64,000 bases of DNA from Citrobacter sp. Cu233 (GCF_030332225.1 NZ_JAOWIF010000021.1:64001-128000); one strand, 5' to 3'. Positions 48,131 to 58,929 are shown, counted from the stretch's first letter. Notes: generated from the letters alone by a model not told the origin. A program made the numbers and translations.

Positions 48131-48889
48131 TTAATCCATCACAATCGCCATGCCGTCGTATCCGGCTTCGAATCCTTCCGGCAGCGGGTTATCCATGAGC
48201 CAGACATCGAACTGATGGCTGATGTGCGTCAGGATCACTCGTGGGCAGCGGATCACCTCGTTGAGGGCGATGACGGTATTTACATCGCTGTGATTGCGTG
48301 GCGGCTCGGCGCGTGGGGCGTGGCTGCAGTCGATGATAATCACGTGAGGTTGGTTATTGTGGAGAAACTTCAGCGTCTTGTCGGGAAGCCCGGCGGTATC
48401 GGAGAGCCACGCCACGCGGCTGTGCGCTGTTTCCAGCAAATAGCCAAACGTCAGCTTAGAGTGGTTGAGCGGCAGTGGCGTGACCTGTAATCCCTGCAAA
48501 TCTAACACCACAAACGGCGCGACGGTCTGGCTAAAATCGAGAATACCGGGGTGCTTAAACAGATCGTCGCAGCCCTGTTCATCCGGTGGGCCGTACACCG
48601 GGATCGTTTTCCCCACCCCCCAGCGCAGCGGAAACAGTCCCTGTACATGATCCATATGATAGTGAGTGAGCAAGAACTGCTGGAAACTGCCTGCCGGCCA
48701 GTCGTCCATCAGATGTGGGATCCCTGCATCCAGAAGCGTTACCGTGTCGTTGAATTTGACCACGCCACTGCAGGGGCGCCGGCGGTATTGCGCCTGTAAA
48801 CGAGCTCGCTGGCAGGCGGCACAGTCGCAGCCAAAAGCCGGTACCAACTGTGCGCCGCCGGTTCCTGTAAGCGTAATGGTCAGACTCAT
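48131..48889 (-). CDS. phnP: Phosphoribosyl cyclic phosphodiesterase PhnP
   Basis: 252 residues, metallo-beta-lactamase fold. Metal ligands are in [13 protein letters not shown] (HxHxDH) plus WLSDTAGL (Asp) and later ILTHISH; an additional zinc-binding group is in [12 protein letters not shown]. It opens 5-phospho-alpha-D-ribose 1,2-cyclic phosphate to ribose 1,5-bisphosphate, a late C-P lyase step. Last gene of the phn operon, convergent with the island B TetR gene. Confidence 0.95.
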   Translation of the reverse strand: MSLTITLTGTGGAQLVPAFGCDCAACQRARLQAQYRRRPCSGVVKFNDTVTLLDAGIPHLMDDWPAGSFQQFLLTHYHMDHVQGLFPLRWGVGKTIPVYGPPDEQGCDDLFKHPGILDFSQTVAPFVVLDLQGLQVTPLPLNHSKLTFGYLLETAHSRVAWLSDTAGLPDKTLKFLHNNQPHVIIIDCSHAPRAEPPRNHSDVNTVIALNEVIRCPRVILTHISHQFDVWLMDNPLPEGFEAGYDGMAIVMD

Positions 48890-48898
48890 TGCATCCCC

Positions 48899-49333
48899 CT
48901 ACAGCGGCTTGGTAAAGCGAAAATGGCTCTGCGTATAACCTTCGCGGCGGTAAAAACGATGCGCATCAAGGCGCTGCGTGCTGGTAGAAAGCTCAGTCAT
49001 TTCCGCACCCGCTTCGCGCGCGGTGGCTTCGGCCCAGGCCAGTAACTGGCTGCCTACCTTTAACCCCCGCGCCTGTGGCATCACTACCAGTTCCTGAATC
49101 TCACCGATCCAGTTAGCGTGGTGCAGATGAAACTGCAAATGCAGACCGATCAACCCGATGACCTGTCCGTCAAGCAGCGCCAGTTGGTAATGCATATTGG
49201 GGTCTTGCAGATTTGCTATATACCCGGTGCTAAAGGCCTGGTGGTCGAACTTACCCTGCTTCAGTTCGCAGACAAGCGCGTAAACCGCATCGGTGTCGTA
49301 CAGCGTAGCGCGGCGTAATTCACAGACAGACAT
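48899..49333 (-). CDS. phnO: Aminoalkylphosphonate N-acetyltransferase PhnO
   Basis: 144 residues, GNAT fold with acetyl-CoA loop in [20 protein letters not shown]. It acetylates aminoalkylphosphonates before C-P bond cleavage. It overlaps the end of phnN by 14 bp and is 9 bp from phnP. Same length as the E. coli protein. Confidence 0.94.
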   Translation of the reverse strand: MSVCELRRATLYDTDAVYALVCELKQGKFDHQAFSTGYIANLQDPNMHYQLALLDGQVIGLIGLHLQFHLHHANWIGEIQELVVMPQARGLKVGSQLLAWAEATAREAGAEMTELSTSTQRLDAHRFYRREGYTQSHFRFTKPL

Positions 49334-49874
49334 GTTTCTTCTCCTTGCGTCCCATCAGGGTGAGCAGTGTATCGACTGACTGTAGCAAACTTCCATCGTT
49401 ATTCAGGACGTGGCAGTCGTAAGGCGCGTAGCGAGCCGCGCGTTCAAGGCGGGCGGCGATTTCTGTTTCGCTTTCCCGCCCGCGCGCCTGCAAACGTTGG
49501 CGTAAAATTGCCGGAGAAACCTGTAAGCAGATGGGCATTAAAGCCGTGCCATAACGTGATTGCGCCTGCGGCAGATGGGCGCGTGAACCGTTGACCACCA
49601 CATCAAAACCGGCATGTAGCCAGAGGTCAATCTCCACGCCGACGCCGTAGTACAAACCGTTTGCATGCCAGCTTAGCGCCAGCAGGTTTTGCCCGGCGCG
49701 GGTAAAAAACTCCTGTTCACTGAGGGCGATGTGGTTTTCATTCCCGGCATTGGCCGCCCGGGTGATGTAACGATGTGCTACCAGCAATTGTGCCGGTTCC
49801 TGTAGGCGGAGTTCCGCCAGCAGACTGTCCTTTCCTGAGCCGGATGGCCCCATCAGCCAGATCAGTTTACCCAT
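49320..49874 (-). CDS. phnN: Ribose 1,5-bisphosphate phosphokinase PhnN
   Basis: 184 residues, guanylate-kinase-like P-loop protein ([19 protein letters not shown]). It phosphorylates ribose 1,5-bisphosphate to PRPP, linking phosphonate breakdown to nucleotide precursors. It follows phnM with a 2-bp gap and overlaps phnO. Confidence 0.95.
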   Translation of the reverse strand: MGKLIWLMGPSGSGKDSLLAELRLQEPAQLLVAHRYITRAANAGNENHIALSEQEFFTRAGQNLLALSWHANGLYYGVGVEIDLWLHAGFDVVVNGSRAHLPQAQSRYGTALMPICLQVSPAILRQRLQARGRESETEIAARLERAARYAPYDCHVLNNDGSLLQSVDTLLTLMGRKEKKHVCL

Positions 49875-49876
49875 AG

Positions 49877-51013
49877 TCAGAATACCCTTTTGCCCTGACG
49901 CCAGACGTGATCGATATGAATGTTGCCGCCTTTGCGGTGTGCCAGCACCAGATCCGCGCGTTTTCCTTCGGCAACCACGCCACGGTCGTCAAGATTCAAC
50001 GCCCGCGCTGGATTACGAGTCACCAGACGAATAGCCTGTGGAAGTGTAAAACGGTTGGTATCGTCATCCGCGACACGAAATGCTGCGTCGAGCAGGCTGG
50101 CGGGGTAGTAATCGGAAGAGAGGATATCCAGTAGCCCCAGTTCGGCCAGCTTATGGGCTGCTACGTTGCCGGAGTGCGAACCGCCTCGCACGATATTCGG
50201 CGCGCCCATCAGCACGTTCATGCCATGCTGGCGTGAGGCTTCGGCGGCTGCGAAAGTCGTGGGAAATTCGGCGATCACGCTGCCAAGTTGATGCGATTCA
50301 AGGACATGGTCATGCGTGGCGTCATCGTGGCTCGCCAGTGCAATCTGCCGTTCACGGCACATCTGTGCGATGGCGGTGCGGTTGGGTTGTGACCAGCGGG
50401 CCGCCAGGGCGAGTTGCTCTTCTTCATAGCGGGCCATCTGCTCGTCGGTCAGCGAATACTTGCCCTGATAGTACTCGCGGTACTTCTCACGGTTGGCGAA
50501 CTGACGCTGGCCCGGTGAGTGATCCATCAGTGACACCAGCGTCACTGGCTCACGGCCGACCAGCTTTTCAAACAGCGGCAGGGTGGTGTGGTGTGGCAGC
50601 TCGCAGCGCAGATGCAGACGGTGTTCGGCACGGTTGACCCCGCGCTTTTGTGTCTCTTCCACCGCATTGATCATTTTTTCCAGGTTTTCCAGACGGTCGC
50701 CACCGTCTCGCACATCGCCAATCGCTACCGCGTCCAGCACGGTGGTAATACCGCTGGCAACCATTAAAGCATCGTGGCTGCTCATCGCCGAGTGGGCAGG
50801 CCAGTCTACTTTTGGGCGTGGGGTAAAGAACTTGTCGAGGTTATCGGTATGCAGTTCAATAAGCCCCGGCAGCAGCCAGCCGCCTTCACCGTCCAGCGCG
50901 TCAGGTAAGCTGCTCTGGCTTTCGGCAAAAGTGCGAATAACCCCGCCTTCAATCTCCAGCGATCCTTGCACCACGTCATCTTCCAGCACCAGCTTTACAT
51001 TGTTGATAATCAT
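49877..51013 (-). CDS. phnM: Alpha-D-ribose 1-methylphosphonate 5-triphosphate diphosphatase PhnM
   Basis: 378 residues, amidohydrolase fold with metal site motifs [14 protein letters not shown], a later [11 protein letters not shown] and the C-terminal [11 protein letters not shown]. It removes pyrophosphate from the ribose 5-triphosphate intermediate to give the PhnJ substrate. ATGA overlap with phnL. Confidence 0.96.
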   Translation of the reverse strand: MIINNVKLVLEDDVVQGSLEIEGGVIRTFAESQSSLPDALDGEGGWLLPGLIELHTDNLDKFFTPRPKVDWPAHSAMSSHDALMVASGITTVLDAVAIGDVRDGGDRLENLEKMINAVEETQKRGVNRAEHRLHLRCELPHHTTLPLFEKLVGREPVTLVSLMDHSPGQRQFANREKYREYYQGKYSLTDEQMARYEEEQLALAARWSQPNRTAIAQMCRERQIALASHDDATHDHVLESHQLGSVIAEFPTTFAAAEASRQHGMNVLMGAPNIVRGGSHSGNVAAHKLAELGLLDILSSDYYPASLLDAAFRVADDDTNRFTLPQAIRLVTRNPARALNLDDRGVVAEGKRADLVLAHRKGGNIHIDHVWRQGKRVF

Positions 51014-51690
51014 GCTGTTATTCCCATCAGATGCAGACGATCCGCCACGCGCTCGCGTACGGTCTCATCGTGAAAAATACCGACAATGGCCGCGCCGCGG
51101 GCTTTGGCTTCTTCAATCAGTGCCACCACGGCATCGCTGTTTTTGCTGTCCAGTGACGCGGTAGGCTCATCGAGCAGCAGAATGGGGTAATCGACAATAA
51201 AGCCCCGGGCAATGTTAACGCGCTGCTGTTCACCACCGGAAAAGGTTGATGGCGCGAGATGCCATAAGCGATCAGGAACATTCAGGCGGGTGAGCAGGCT
51301 CGCGGCTTTGGCTGCACATTCCTCACGAGATACGCCCAGATCCAGCAGTGGCTGCATCACCACATCCAGCGCGGAAATCCGTGGGATCACGCGCAGGAAC
51401 TGACTTACCCAACCGATAGTTGAACGACGGATCTCCAGCACTTTACGGGCCGGAGCCTGCACCAGATCCACCCATTCACCGCGATGGCGAATATGGATAT
51501 GTCCTTCATCTGGCAGGTAGTTGGCGTACAGCGAACGCAGCAGCGTGGATTTTCCGCTGCCGGAATGGCCGTGCAGCACGACGCACTCGCCGTTTTTTAC
51601 TTCCAGGGTGGCGTTGTGGAGCACCGGCAGACGCACGCCGTTTTGCTGATGCAGCACAAAGGTTTTACTGACGTTTTCTACGCGAATCAT
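51010..51690 (-). CDS. phnL: ABC-type ATPase PhnL of the C-P lyase complex
   Basis: 226 residues: Walker [14 protein letters not shown], signature [14 protein letters not shown], Walker [13 protein letters not shown]. No membrane partner is encoded; with PhnG-K it works in ribosylation of the phosphonate rather than in transport. It is 9 bp from phnK and overlaps phnM. Confidence 0.95.
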   Translation of the reverse strand: MIRVENVSKTFVLHQQNGVRLPVLHNATLEVKNGECVVLHGHSGSGKSTLLRSLYANYLPDEGHIHIRHRGEWVDLVQAPARKVLEIRRSTIGWVSQFLRVIPRISALDVVMQPLLDLGVSREECAAKAASLLTRLNVPDRLWHLAPSTFSGGEQQRVNIARGFIVDYPILLLDEPTASLDSKNSDAVVALIEEAKARGAAIVGIFHDETVRERVADRLHLMGITA

Positions 51691-51699
51691 TTGAGCCTC

Positions 51700-52458
51700 T
51701 TAGTTCTGCAGTACGGACGATACCAGCAACTGGGTGTACGGGTGATGCGGGTCGTCGAGCACGCGGTCGGTCAACCCACTTTCCACCACCTGACCTTGCT
51801 TCATGACCAGCAAACGGTCCGCCAGCAGACGCGCCACGCCCAAATCATGGGTGACAATCACCACCGCCAGATCCAGTTCCACCACCAGGCTACGCAGCAG
51901 GTCCAGCAACCTGGCTTGTACCGAGACGTCCAGGCCGCCGGTCGGTTCATCCATAAATACCAGTTTGGGATGGGTGACGAGGTTGCGGGCGATCTGCAAA
52001 CGCTGCTGCATGCCGCCGGAAAAGGTGGTCGGCAGATCGTCGATACGCGAGGCGGGGATTTCCACCTGTTCCAGCCAGCGCTGGGCGGTGGCGCGGATGC
52101 CGCCGTAGTGGCGTGCGCCGGTGGCCATCAGGCGTTCACCAATATTACCGCCAGCCGAAACCTGGCGGCGCAGGCCGTCCATCGGGTGCTGATGTACCAC
52201 GCCCCATTCCGTGCGCAGCAGGCGGCGACGATCGGCTTCGCTCATGCCGTACAGCGAGCGGTTCTGATATAAGATCTCACCGTTTTGTGGCGTCAGCCGT
52301 GAAGAGATAGATTTCAGCAGCGTAGTTTTACCGGAACCGGATTCCCCAACGATGCCCAGCACTTCGCCAGGCCACAGGTCAAAAGAGACATTGCTGAAGC
52401 CTTTGCCCGGCGCGTAGAGATGGGTCAGGTTGTTGACTGAAAGCAGCGGTTGCATCAT
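51700..52458 (-). CDS. phnK: ABC-type ATPase PhnK of the C-P lyase complex
   Basis: 252 residues: Walker A GIVGESGSGKTTLL, signature FSGGMQQRLQIARNL, Walker B LVFMDEPTGGLD. In E. coli PhnK binds the PhnGHIJ core. The start at 52458 (MMQPLLSVNN) forms an ATGA overlap with phnJ and gives the E. coli length; an ORF reading further upstream is only overlap with phnJ. Confidence 0.95.
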   Translation of the reverse strand: MMQPLLSVNNLTHLYAPGKGFSNVSFDLWPGEVLGIVGESGSGKTTLLKSISSRLTPQNGEILYQNRSLYGMSEADRRRLLRTEWGVVHQHPMDGLRRQVSAGGNIGERLMATGARHYGGIRATAQRWLEQVEIPASRIDDLPTTFSGGMQQRLQIARNLVTHPKLVFMDEPTGGLDVSVQARLLDLLRSLVVELDLAVVIVTHDLGVARLLADRLLVMKQGQVVESGLTDRVLDDPHHPYTQLLVSSVLQN

Positions 52459-53303
52459 TTGCTGAGGGCCTCGCTCTGTTGGCGGCAATAGTCGGTGTCG
52501 GAGCAGACAAACATGCGTTTGCCGCTGTCATCGAGCACCACTTCGTCGAGATAGCTGTGGGTTGAGCCGCAGATGGCGCAGGGTTCATCCCAGCTCTGCA
52601 CGCTAAACGGGTGATCGTCGAAATCGAGGCTTTCCACCCGCGTATACGGTGGGACGGCATAGATACGTTTTTCGCGGCCTGCACCGAACAATTGCAGGGC
52701 TGGCATCCTGTCCATCTTCGGGTTGTCGAATTTCGGGATGGGTGACGGGTCCATCACGTAGCGGCCGTTAACCTTCACCGGATAGGCGTAGGTGGTGGCG
52801 ATATGGCCGAAGCGGGCGATATCTTCATACAGTTTTACCTGCATGATGCCGTACTCTTCCAGCGCGTGCATGGTGCGGGTTTCCGTTTCGCGCGGTTCGA
52901 TAAAGCGCAGCGGCTCGGGGATCGGCACCTGGAAGATGATTATCTGATCTTCCGTTAGCGGTGTTTCCGGGATGCGGTGGCGGGTCTGAATTAGCGTGGC
53001 GTCTTCTGTGCGTTCGGTGGTGTTAACGCCGGTTACGCGCCTGAAGAAGTTGCGGATCGACACGGCGTTGGTGGTGTCATCCGCGCCCTGGTCAATCACC
53101 TTCAGCACGTCAGCTTCACCAATTACGCTGGCAGTAAGCTGGATACCGCCCGTACCCCAGCCGTACGGCATTGGCATTTCGCGTCCGCCAAATGGCACCT
53201 GATAGCCGGGGATGGCCACCGCTTTCAAAATTGCGCGACGGATCATGCGTTTGGTCTGCTCATCAAGATAAGCAAAGTTGTAGCCGGAGAGGTTAGCGGT
53301 CAC
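52455..53303 (-). CDS. phnJ: C-P lyase radical SAM-like subunit PhnJ
   Basis: Cleaves the carbon-phosphorus bond by a [4Fe-4S]/SAM radical mechanism. 282 residues; the C-terminal cysteine set C-x2-C...C-x5-C is present (CAIC ... CSDTDYC). I place the start at GTG 53303 (V/M-TANLSGYNF), with GGAGG just upstream and 11-bp overlap with phnI. The frame is open 63 codons further upstream, but this is shadow of phnI. Confidence 0.94.
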   Translation of the reverse strand: MTANLSGYNFAYLDEQTKRMIRRAILKAVAIPGYQVPFGGREMPMPYGWGTGGIQLTASVIGEADVLKVIDQGADDTTNAVSIRNFFRRVTGVNTTERTEDATLIQTRHRIPETPLTEDQIIIFQVPIPEPLRFIEPRETETRTMHALEEYGIMQVKLYEDIARFGHIATTYAYPVKVNGRYVMDPSPIPKFDNPKMDRMPALQLFGAGREKRIYAVPPYTRVESLDFDDHPFSVQSWDEPCAICGSTHSYLDEVVLDDSGKRMFVCSDTDYCRQQSEALSK

Positions 53304-54360
53304 GGTCGGCCTCCTGTTGCAGGCGTTTAAGCAGTTCCAGTTCGGCCTGGAAATCGACGTAATGGGGGAGTTTGAGGTGCGAAACAAAACCCGCCGCCTC
53401 GACGTTATCCGCATGCGCCAGTACGAACTCTTCGTCCTGCGCCGGTCCCGTAACCGTTTCATCGTAGTCGGGTGCCTGTAGGGCGCGGTCAACCAGTGCC
53501 ATCGCCATCGCTTTACGTTCGCTCATGCCGAACACCAGCCCGTAACCGCGGGTAAAATGGGGCGCGTCGTTTTCCGGCGCGACAAAGCCGTTAACCATTT
53601 CACATTCAGTCATCAGCAGTTCGCCGACGTTTACCGCAAACCCCAGCTCTTCCGGTACTGTTTCCAGTTCAACATAACCGCTGCGGATCTCTGCGGCGAA
53701 CGGATGGTTGCGCCCGTAGCCCCGCTGGGTGGAGTAGGCCAGTGCCAGCAGGTAGCCTTCGTCACCACGCATCAGCTGTTGCAGTCGCGAAGCGCGTGAG
53801 CAGGGATAAACGGGTGGTGTGCGGGTGATGTCATCAGGCTGAGCGCCGTCGTCCTCTTCGCGCTTTGCCAGTCCTTGATTTGCCAGCAGAGAAAAGACGT
53901 GCGGAGAGGTGTCCTGCGTATTTTCAGCGCTGCGCAGCGGTGGCGTTTCACCATTGGCCAGCAGGGTAAAATCCAGCAGGCGATGGGTGTAATCGTAGGT
54001 GGGTCCTAACAATTGCCCGCCGGGAATGTCCTTGTAGACGGCAGAAATTCGGCGTTCCAGGCGCATCTCGGCGCTGTTAACCGGTTCGCTGACGGCCAGT
54101 TTTGGCAGTGTGGTGCGATAGGCGCGTAGCAGAAAGATGGCTTCGACGTTATCGCCGCTGGCCTGTTTTAGCGCCAGTGCCGCCAGCTCGCGGTCGGCAA
54201 TGCCGCCTTCGGTCATCACCCGGTCGACGGCCAGGTTCATCTGTTGTTCGATTTGTGCCACGCTCAGTTCAGCAATGCTCTCATCGCCCCGGCGTCGGCT
54301 TTCCTGCAGTGCATGGGCGTTGGCTATCGCCTTTTCGCCCCCTTTGACGGCGACGTACAT
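53293..54360 (-). CDS. phnI: C-P lyase nucleosidase subunit PhnI
   Basis: 355 residues ([18 protein letters not shown]...). PhnI forms the C-P lyase core with PhnG, H and J and replaces the base of ATP with the phosphonate to yield ribose 1-phosphonate 5-triphosphate. Conserved runs include RRISAVYKDIPGGQLLGPTY and PHFTRGYGLVFGMSERKA. The ATG at 54360 shares its A with the phnH TGA. Confidence 0.96.
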   Translation of the reverse strand: MYVAVKGGEKAIANAHALQESRRRGDESIAELSVAQIEQQMNLAVDRVMTEGGIADRELAALALKQASGDNVEAIFLLRAYRTTLPKLAVSEPVNSAEMRLERRISAVYKDIPGGQLLGPTYDYTHRLLDFTLLANGETPPLRSAENTQDTSPHVFSLLANQGLAKREEDDGAQPDDITRTPPVYPCSRASRLQQLMRGDEGYLLALAYSTQRGYGRNHPFAAEIRSGYVELETVPEELGFAVNVGELLMTECEMVNGFVAPENDAPHFTRGYGLVFGMSERKAMAMALVDRALQAPDYDETVTGPAQDEEFVLAHADNVEAAGFVSHLKLPHYVDFQAELELLKRLQQEADRDR

Positions 54361-54944
54361 CAGCACACCTCCACATGGGTGGTTCGCGGAATAGCCAGCA
54401 GTCGTTCACCACAGGTGAGGATCAGATCGACCCCCAGCGGGAACGGATGTGGGCGTTCGGTAAGTTCGTGAATCAGACATTCCGGTAGCTGTGGCGCGAT
54501 CATGCGTTCTTCGGCGATACCCGCGCCGGTCAGACGCAGCATGCGTCCACCGCTTAAGCCAGATACCTGCACAATCAGCGTGGCGCTGGTCTCTGGCGCG
54601 ACGGCGGAACCGGCGGAGAGGGCGTTAAGCTGTTCGCTGCTGATGCGCTCGTCAGCGACAGCAAAGGCGGCCTGTTGCGGCTGGTCTACCAGCGGTGCGT
54701 TGGTGTGAAAACGCAGATTCTGTCGGGCGATATCGTTATCTATCGAGGGTGCCAGCCAGACCGGCGTGTCGCCATCGACCAGCGTCAACAGCACGCTGGT
54801 AGTGGCCAGACCCAGTGGCTGCCAGCCATGTTTCAGTTGATGCAGGGCGACAATGACGCCGGGTTCACTCATGGCCTTCAGCAGGCGACGAAAGCTCTGT
54901 TGGGCATCCTGAACAGGTAAATTAAAGGCGGTTTGTAAGGTCAT
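54360..54944 (-). CDS. phnH: C-P lyase core subunit PhnH
   Basis: 194 residues, a structural subunit of the PhnGHIJ complex with a fold related to PLP-dependent transferases but without the cofactor. The N-terminal [29 protein letters not shown] is family typical. It overlaps phnG by 4 bp and phnI by 1 bp. Confidence 0.95.
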   Translation of the reverse strand: MTLQTAFNLPVQDAQQSFRRLLKAMSEPGVIVALHQLKHGWQPLGLATTSVLLTLVDGDTPVWLAPSIDNDIARQNLRFHTNAPLVDQPQQAAFAVADERISSEQLNALSAGSAVAPETSATLIVQVSGLSGGRMLRLTGAGIAEERMIAPQLPECLIHELTERPHPFPLGVDLILTCGERLLAIPRTTHVEVC

Positions 54945-55393
54945 GCGTTATCTCCGCGTACCAGCGTGAAGAAGTCGACCCGGCTGGCATTGACTTCGGC
55001 ACGGCGTGCGCGAATCAGCGCCTCGCGTTCCGCTTCCAGCGGGGCAATTAAGGTTTCCATTAGGTTCTGGAAATGCGTTTGTTCCTGCAGCAATGCGTCA
55101 ATTACCGCGCACTGCTCGGCATGTTGTTTGTTGCGTCCCAGCAGGTAGCTGTAGCCCAGCGTGCCGCTTTTCAGGCGAATAACCGCGCGGGTGAGCGTGG
55201 TGTCGCCAGCAAAGAAACGATTACCGGTGCCGCCCATGCGGGCCTGTATCTGCATCAGCCCGCTTTCCGGGGCGCGAATAAGCGCATAGTCCGGCGTCAG
55301 TTTGAGCGCCTTGATACGCGCATTCAGGGCATCGGCATTGCTGTAAGCCAGCGCGCGCATCCAACGCTGGCGAGTGGCGGTATCGAAATGCAT
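54941..55393 (-). CDS. phnG: C-P lyase core subunit PhnG
   Basis: 150 residues ([21 protein letters not shown]...). Works with PhnI in forming the ribosylated phosphonate. It directly follows phnF without a gap and ends in an ATGA overlap with phnH. Length equals E. coli PhnG. Confidence 0.95.
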   Translation of the reverse strand: MHFDTATRQRWMRALAYSNADALNARIKALKLTPDYALIRAPESGLMQIQARMGGTGNRFFAGDTTLTRAVIRLKSGTLGYSYLLGRNKQHAEQCAVIDALLQEQTHFQNLMETLIAPLEAEREALIRARRAEVNASRVDFFTLVRGDNA

Positions 55394-56119
55394 TCAGTGC
55401 TCCATGGTGAATTCGATCATGTCGGCACGGGTCAGGCTGACGGAATATTCCGCGGCCTGTTCTTCGCCTTCACGGTGGTTCAGGGTGCGCACGCACAGCA
55501 GCGGCGCCATGTTGGGGATTTCCAGCACTTTGCTCTCTTTGGCCTGTGCGCGGCGGGCGCTGATACGCGTTTGCGTGCGTAGCAGCGTCAGGCCCGACTG
55601 TTCGCGCAGATAGTCGTGCAGCGAGCCGTGGTTAAAGCCCTGCAATAGCGGCCAGAGAGTGAGGTCGGAAAAATAGTGGTCGATTTGGCACAGGGCGATG
55701 CCGTTGACCCGGCGCAGGGTGCGCAAATGGATGACGTTATCGCCCTCCTTAATGCTCAGCGCATCAGCAATGGGGCTGGAAGCCGGACGCAGTACCGCCA
55801 GCAGTTTTTCGCTGGTGGGGTGGCTGCCCTGATCCAGCAGGTTCTGGCTGAAGCGTGCCTGGGCATTCAACGGGTAGTCGAACGGGCGCATCAGCACCAG
55901 AACCCCCACGCCCTGACGACGCTGCACCCAGCCGCGCTCAACCAGTTGATCGATAGCGCGGCGCAGAGTGTGGCGGTTTACCTCGTAACGCGCGGCCAGT
56001 TGATGCTCGGCGGGCAGGTAATCACCGCAGCGATAATGTTGACGAAGCTCCTGCTCAAGTCTCGCGGCAATCTCCTGATAACGCGTCGGATAACTGGTCG
56101 GATGTGTAGACAAGTGCAT
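55394..56119 (-). CDS. phnF: GntR/HutC-family regulator PhnF
   Basis: 241 residues: N-terminal winged HTH (QELRQHYRCGDYLPAEHQLAARYEVNRHTLRRAIDQL) and a C-terminal UTRA ligand-binding domain. Presumed regulator inside the phn operon. The start at 56119 (MHLSTHPTSYPTRY) matches the E. coli protein; a TTG three codons upstream is possible. Confidence 0.93.
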   Translation of the reverse strand: MHLSTHPTSYPTRYQEIAARLEQELRQHYRCGDYLPAEHQLAARYEVNRHTLRRAIDQLVERGWVQRRQGVGVLVLMRPFDYPLNAQARFSQNLLDQGSHPTSEKLLAVLRPASSPIADALSIKEGDNVIHLRTLRRVNGIALCQIDHYFSDLTLWPLLQGFNHGSLHDYLREQSGLTLLRTQTRISARRAQAKESKVLEIPNMAPLLCVRTLNHREGEEQAAEYSVSLTRADMIEFTMEH

Positions 56120-56139
56120 AGCAATCAATGCCTCGCTAG

Positions 56140-56919
56140 TCAGATAAAGTGCTTACGCAAACGCTGGGAGAGGAAATCCAGCAGACTGACGGTGACGATG
56201 ATTAACACCATCAGGGCACAGGTTTGCTGGAACTGGAAACCGCGAATCGCTTCCCATAAGGTCACGCCGATACCACCGGCTCCCACCATCCCGACCACCG
56301 TGGCCGAACGAACGTTGGACTCAAAGCGATACAGCGAGTAGGAGATGAGCAGCGGCATGACCTGTGGCAGGACGCCGTAAAGAATCTCTTCAATCTTGTT
56401 GGCTCCGGTGGCGCGAATGCCTTCTACCGGACCGGGTTCAATGGCTTCTACCGCTTCGGAAAGCAGCTTGGAGAGCACCCCGGTGGTATGGATAAACAGC
56501 GCCATCACCCCGGCGAACGGACCCAAACCAACGGCGACGACAAACAGCATGGCGAAGACCATTTCGTTGATGGCGCGACAGGCATCCATCAGGCGACGCA
56601 TCGGCTGGTAAATCCACCACGGCACGAGGTTATCGGCGCACATCAGGCCGAACGGAATCGACAACACCACGGCGAGGGCAGTACCCCAAACGGCGATTTG
56701 CAGCGTGACGGCCATTTCACCGAGATAGTCCTGCCACTGGCTGAAGTCAGGTGGGAAGAAGTCGGCAGCGAAGGTTGCCATATTGCCGGAATCCTGGATC
56801 AGCGTGAGCGGGGCCATTTCGGCGCCTTTCCACGAGACCACCAGCACGGCGAGAAGAATGGCCCAGCTCAGCAGCGAGAACCAGCTACGCTTGGGCGGGG
56901 CGACGGTGATGGTTTGCAT
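56140..56919 (-). CDS. phnE: Phosphonate ABC transporter permease PhnE, intact
   Basis: 259 residues with five to six membrane helices and the ABC-permease EAA-like loop ([23 protein letters not shown]). E. coli K-12 carries an 8-bp insertion that disrupts phnE; here the frame is open from [13 protein letters not shown] to the end, so phosphonate uptake should work. The start follows GGAG. A REP/BIME lies between phnD and phnE. Confidence 0.95.
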   Translation of the reverse strand: MQTITVAPPKRSWFSLLSWAILLAVLVVSWKGAEMAPLTLIQDSGNMATFAADFFPPDFSQWQDYLGEMAVTLQIAVWGTALAVVLSIPFGLMCADNLVPWWIYQPMRRLMDACRAINEMVFAMLFVVAVGLGPFAGVMALFIHTTGVLSKLLSEAVEAIEPGPVEGIRATGANKIEEILYGVLPQVMPLLISYSLYRFESNVRSATVVGMVGAGGIGVTLWEAIRGFQFQQTCALMVLIIVTVSLLDFLSQRLRKHFI

Positions 56920-56938
56920 ATTTAGCTCCATTATTCTG

Positions 56939-57012
56939 TATTGCCGGATGGCGGCTTTGCCTTATCCGGCCTACGTTCGTAGGCCCGGTAAGCATCGCGC
57001 CACCGGGCAATC
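56939..57012. repeat. BIME (two REP palindromes) between phnD and phnE
   Basis: TTGCCGGATGGCGGC...CCTTATCCGGCCTACG followed by CGTAGGCCCGGTAAGC...GCGCCACCGGGCAA: two inverted REP units facing each other in the phnD-phnE gap. The hairpins may protect the phnCD part of the message, keeping binding protein in excess over permease. Confidence 0.85.
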
Positions 57013-57014
57013 CG

Positions 57015-58031
57015 TTATTGCACCGCTTTGGTCACGCTGGTCATTGCACCCAGCGCTGCAGTCAGGCGGTCGAGATCATCAAGCTGTGCTTTCAGAGCCG
57101 ACGTTTTGCTGGTTTTTTCTTCTGCATTCAGGCCTTTGTTGTCCTTCACGCCCTGCATCTCTTTAAACAGTGCAAGTTGGCGAATCGGGACCAGTTGCAG
57201 ATCGCTGGAGGCGCGGAACGGTGCCCAACCCAGGCGTTCTAGCACGGTTTTCTGCTCCGGCGTTTTGCCGTAGTTCATGAAGAAGTCGTACACCTTGTCC
57301 TTGGTGGCTTCAGAGAGGTTCTTACGCCAGACGATCGGATCGCCTGGGATCAGCGGTGACTTCCAGATAACCTTCAGTTCTTTCAGCTTGTCTGGTGCGG
57401 AGGTTTTCAGCTTGTCGAGGTTTTCGGTGTTGTTGGTAGCCACATCCACCTGTTTGTTGGCGACGGCCAGGGCGTTGGTTTCGTGTCCGGCATTGACGGT
57501 GCGTTTGAAGTCGGTGGCGGAGATGTTGTTTTTCGCGAAGACGTAGTAACCAGGGACGAGGTAGCCTGAAGTGGAGTTGGGATCGCCGTTGCCGAAGGTC
57601 AGATCCTTACGTTTGGCGATCAGATCGTTCAGGTTGTTGATCGGGCTGTCCTTGTTAACGATCAGTACGCTCCAGTACCCTGGAGAGCCGTCGGCAGCGA
57701 CGGTCTGGGCAAAGACCTGTCCGTTGGCGCGATCCACCGCTTCCATTGCTGAGAGGTTGCCATACCAGGCGATATCGACTTTGTTAAAGCGCATTCCCTG
57801 GATGATCCCGGCGTAGTCCGGAGCAAAGAAGGCGTTCACTTTTACGCCCAGTGATTTTTCCATATCTTTCAGGAACGGTTCCCACTGTGGCTTCAGGTTT
57901 TGCTGTGATTCAGTTGAAATAATGCCAAAGTTCAGCGCTTTTTCTTGTTCTTCGGCATGCGCCGGGCTTAACAAGGTACTGATGCTGAACATGCTGGTGA
58001 ACGCCAGCGCGGCAACGGCCTTATAGCTCAT
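57015..58031 (-). CDS. phnD: Phosphonate-binding periplasmic protein PhnD
   Basis: 338 residues: signal peptide (MSYKAVAALAFTSMFSISTLLSPAHA|EE) and a type 2 periplasmic-binding fold (LNFGIISTESQQNLKPQWEP; GNGDPNSTSGYLVPGYY phosphonate-site loop). It captures phosphonates such as 2-aminoethylphosphonate for PhnE/PhnC. A BIME follows the stop codon. Confidence 0.96.
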   Translation of the reverse strand: MSYKAVAALAFTSMFSISTLLSPAHAEEQEKALNFGIISTESQQNLKPQWEPFLKDMEKSLGVKVNAFFAPDYAGIIQGMRFNKVDIAWYGNLSAMEAVDRANGQVFAQTVAADGSPGYWSVLIVNKDSPINNLNDLIAKRKDLTFGNGDPNSTSGYLVPGYYVFAKNNISATDFKRTVNAGHETNALAVANKQVDVATNNTENLDKLKTSAPDKLKELKVIWKSPLIPGDPIVWRKNLSEATKDKVYDFFMNYGKTPEQKTVLERLGWAPFRASSDLQLVPIRQLALFKEMQGVKDNKGLNAEEKTSKTSALKAQLDDLDRLTAALGAMTSVTKAVQ

Positions 58032-58096
58032 GTTTTTTCCTCAACGAGTCATTGTTCCAGGCTATTTCACTTGTCAGCCTGGTCTTTTCAGTTCAA

Positions 58097-58885
58097 TTAA
58101 GCAGCCTGCGCGTTCTGTTCGACGCGGTTCATGCTGCGGTAGAGATGATCAAAACGATCGTTATCGAAGTGCTGGCTGCTGCCATCAAAGAAGACGTTGC
58201 CCTGACGCAGCGCGACAATGCGTTCGCAGTAGCGCAGGGCGTAATCCACCTGATGCAGCGTGACGACCACGGTAATACCGTCGGTCTGGTTGATGTCGCG
58301 CAGGGTGTCCATCACGATGCGCGCCGATTCCGGGTCCAGCGAGGCAATGGGCTCGTCGGCGAGGATCACTTTGGCCTGCTGCATTAGCGCGCGGGCGATG
58401 GCGACGCGCTGCTGCTGTCCGCCGGAGAGCGTGGAAACGCGCTGATAGGCAAAGTGCGCCATACCCACGCGGGTCAGCGCCTGTAACGCGCGCTGCTTCT
58501 GTTCCTGGCTAAACCAGCTAAAGCAGGTGCGCCAGAACGGTGTGCTACCGAGCGCGCCAATCAGCACGTTCTCCAGCACGGTCAGGCGGTTCACCAGATT
58601 GAACTGCTGGAAGATGTAGCCGGTGTGGGCACGGCTTTTGCGGATGTCGCGCGCCAGTCGGCCTTCACGTTGAACGGTACGGCCTAATAGCTCGACGTGA
58701 CTGCCCGGTGATTTATCACCGGTAATCAAGCCGCTTAAATGACGTAAAAGGGTGGATTTGCCGGAGCCTGATGGCCCAAGCAGAGCCACCATCTCACCGG
58801 CACAGATATTCAGATCAACCGCATTAAGCGCCTGATGTTGATTGAAGGATTTGGAGAGTTTCTCGACGCGAATAACCGTTTGCAT
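58097..58885 (-). CDS. phnC: Phosphonate ABC transporter ATPase PhnC
   Basis: 262 residues: Walker [17 protein letters not shown], signature [15 protein letters not shown], Walker [14 protein letters not shown]-loop VTLHQVDYA. First gene of the phnC-P operon, preceded by a candidate Pho box. Powers phosphonate import with PhnD and PhnE. Confidence 0.96.
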   Translation of the reverse strand: MQTVIRVEKLSKSFNQHQALNAVDLNICAGEMVALLGPSGSGKSTLLRHLSGLITGDKSPGSHVELLGRTVQREGRLARDIRKSRAHTGYIFQQFNLVNRLTVLENVLIGALGSTPFWRTCFSWFSQEQKQRALQALTRVGMAHFAYQRVSTLSGGQQQRVAIARALMQQAKVILADEPIASLDPESARIVMDTLRDINQTDGITVVVTLHQVDYALRYCERIVALRQGNVFFDGSSQHFDNDRFDHLYRSMNRVEQNAQAA

Positions 58886-58929
58886 GATGCGGCCTCCCTA
58901 AAAAAGTGGCCCCATCGTGGCGGATTAAT

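Noticed and set aside
53304..53492. 63-codon N-terminal extension of phnJ
   Set aside because: It lies wholly inside phnI in another frame; the GTG at 53303 with GGAGG matches the family N-terminus.
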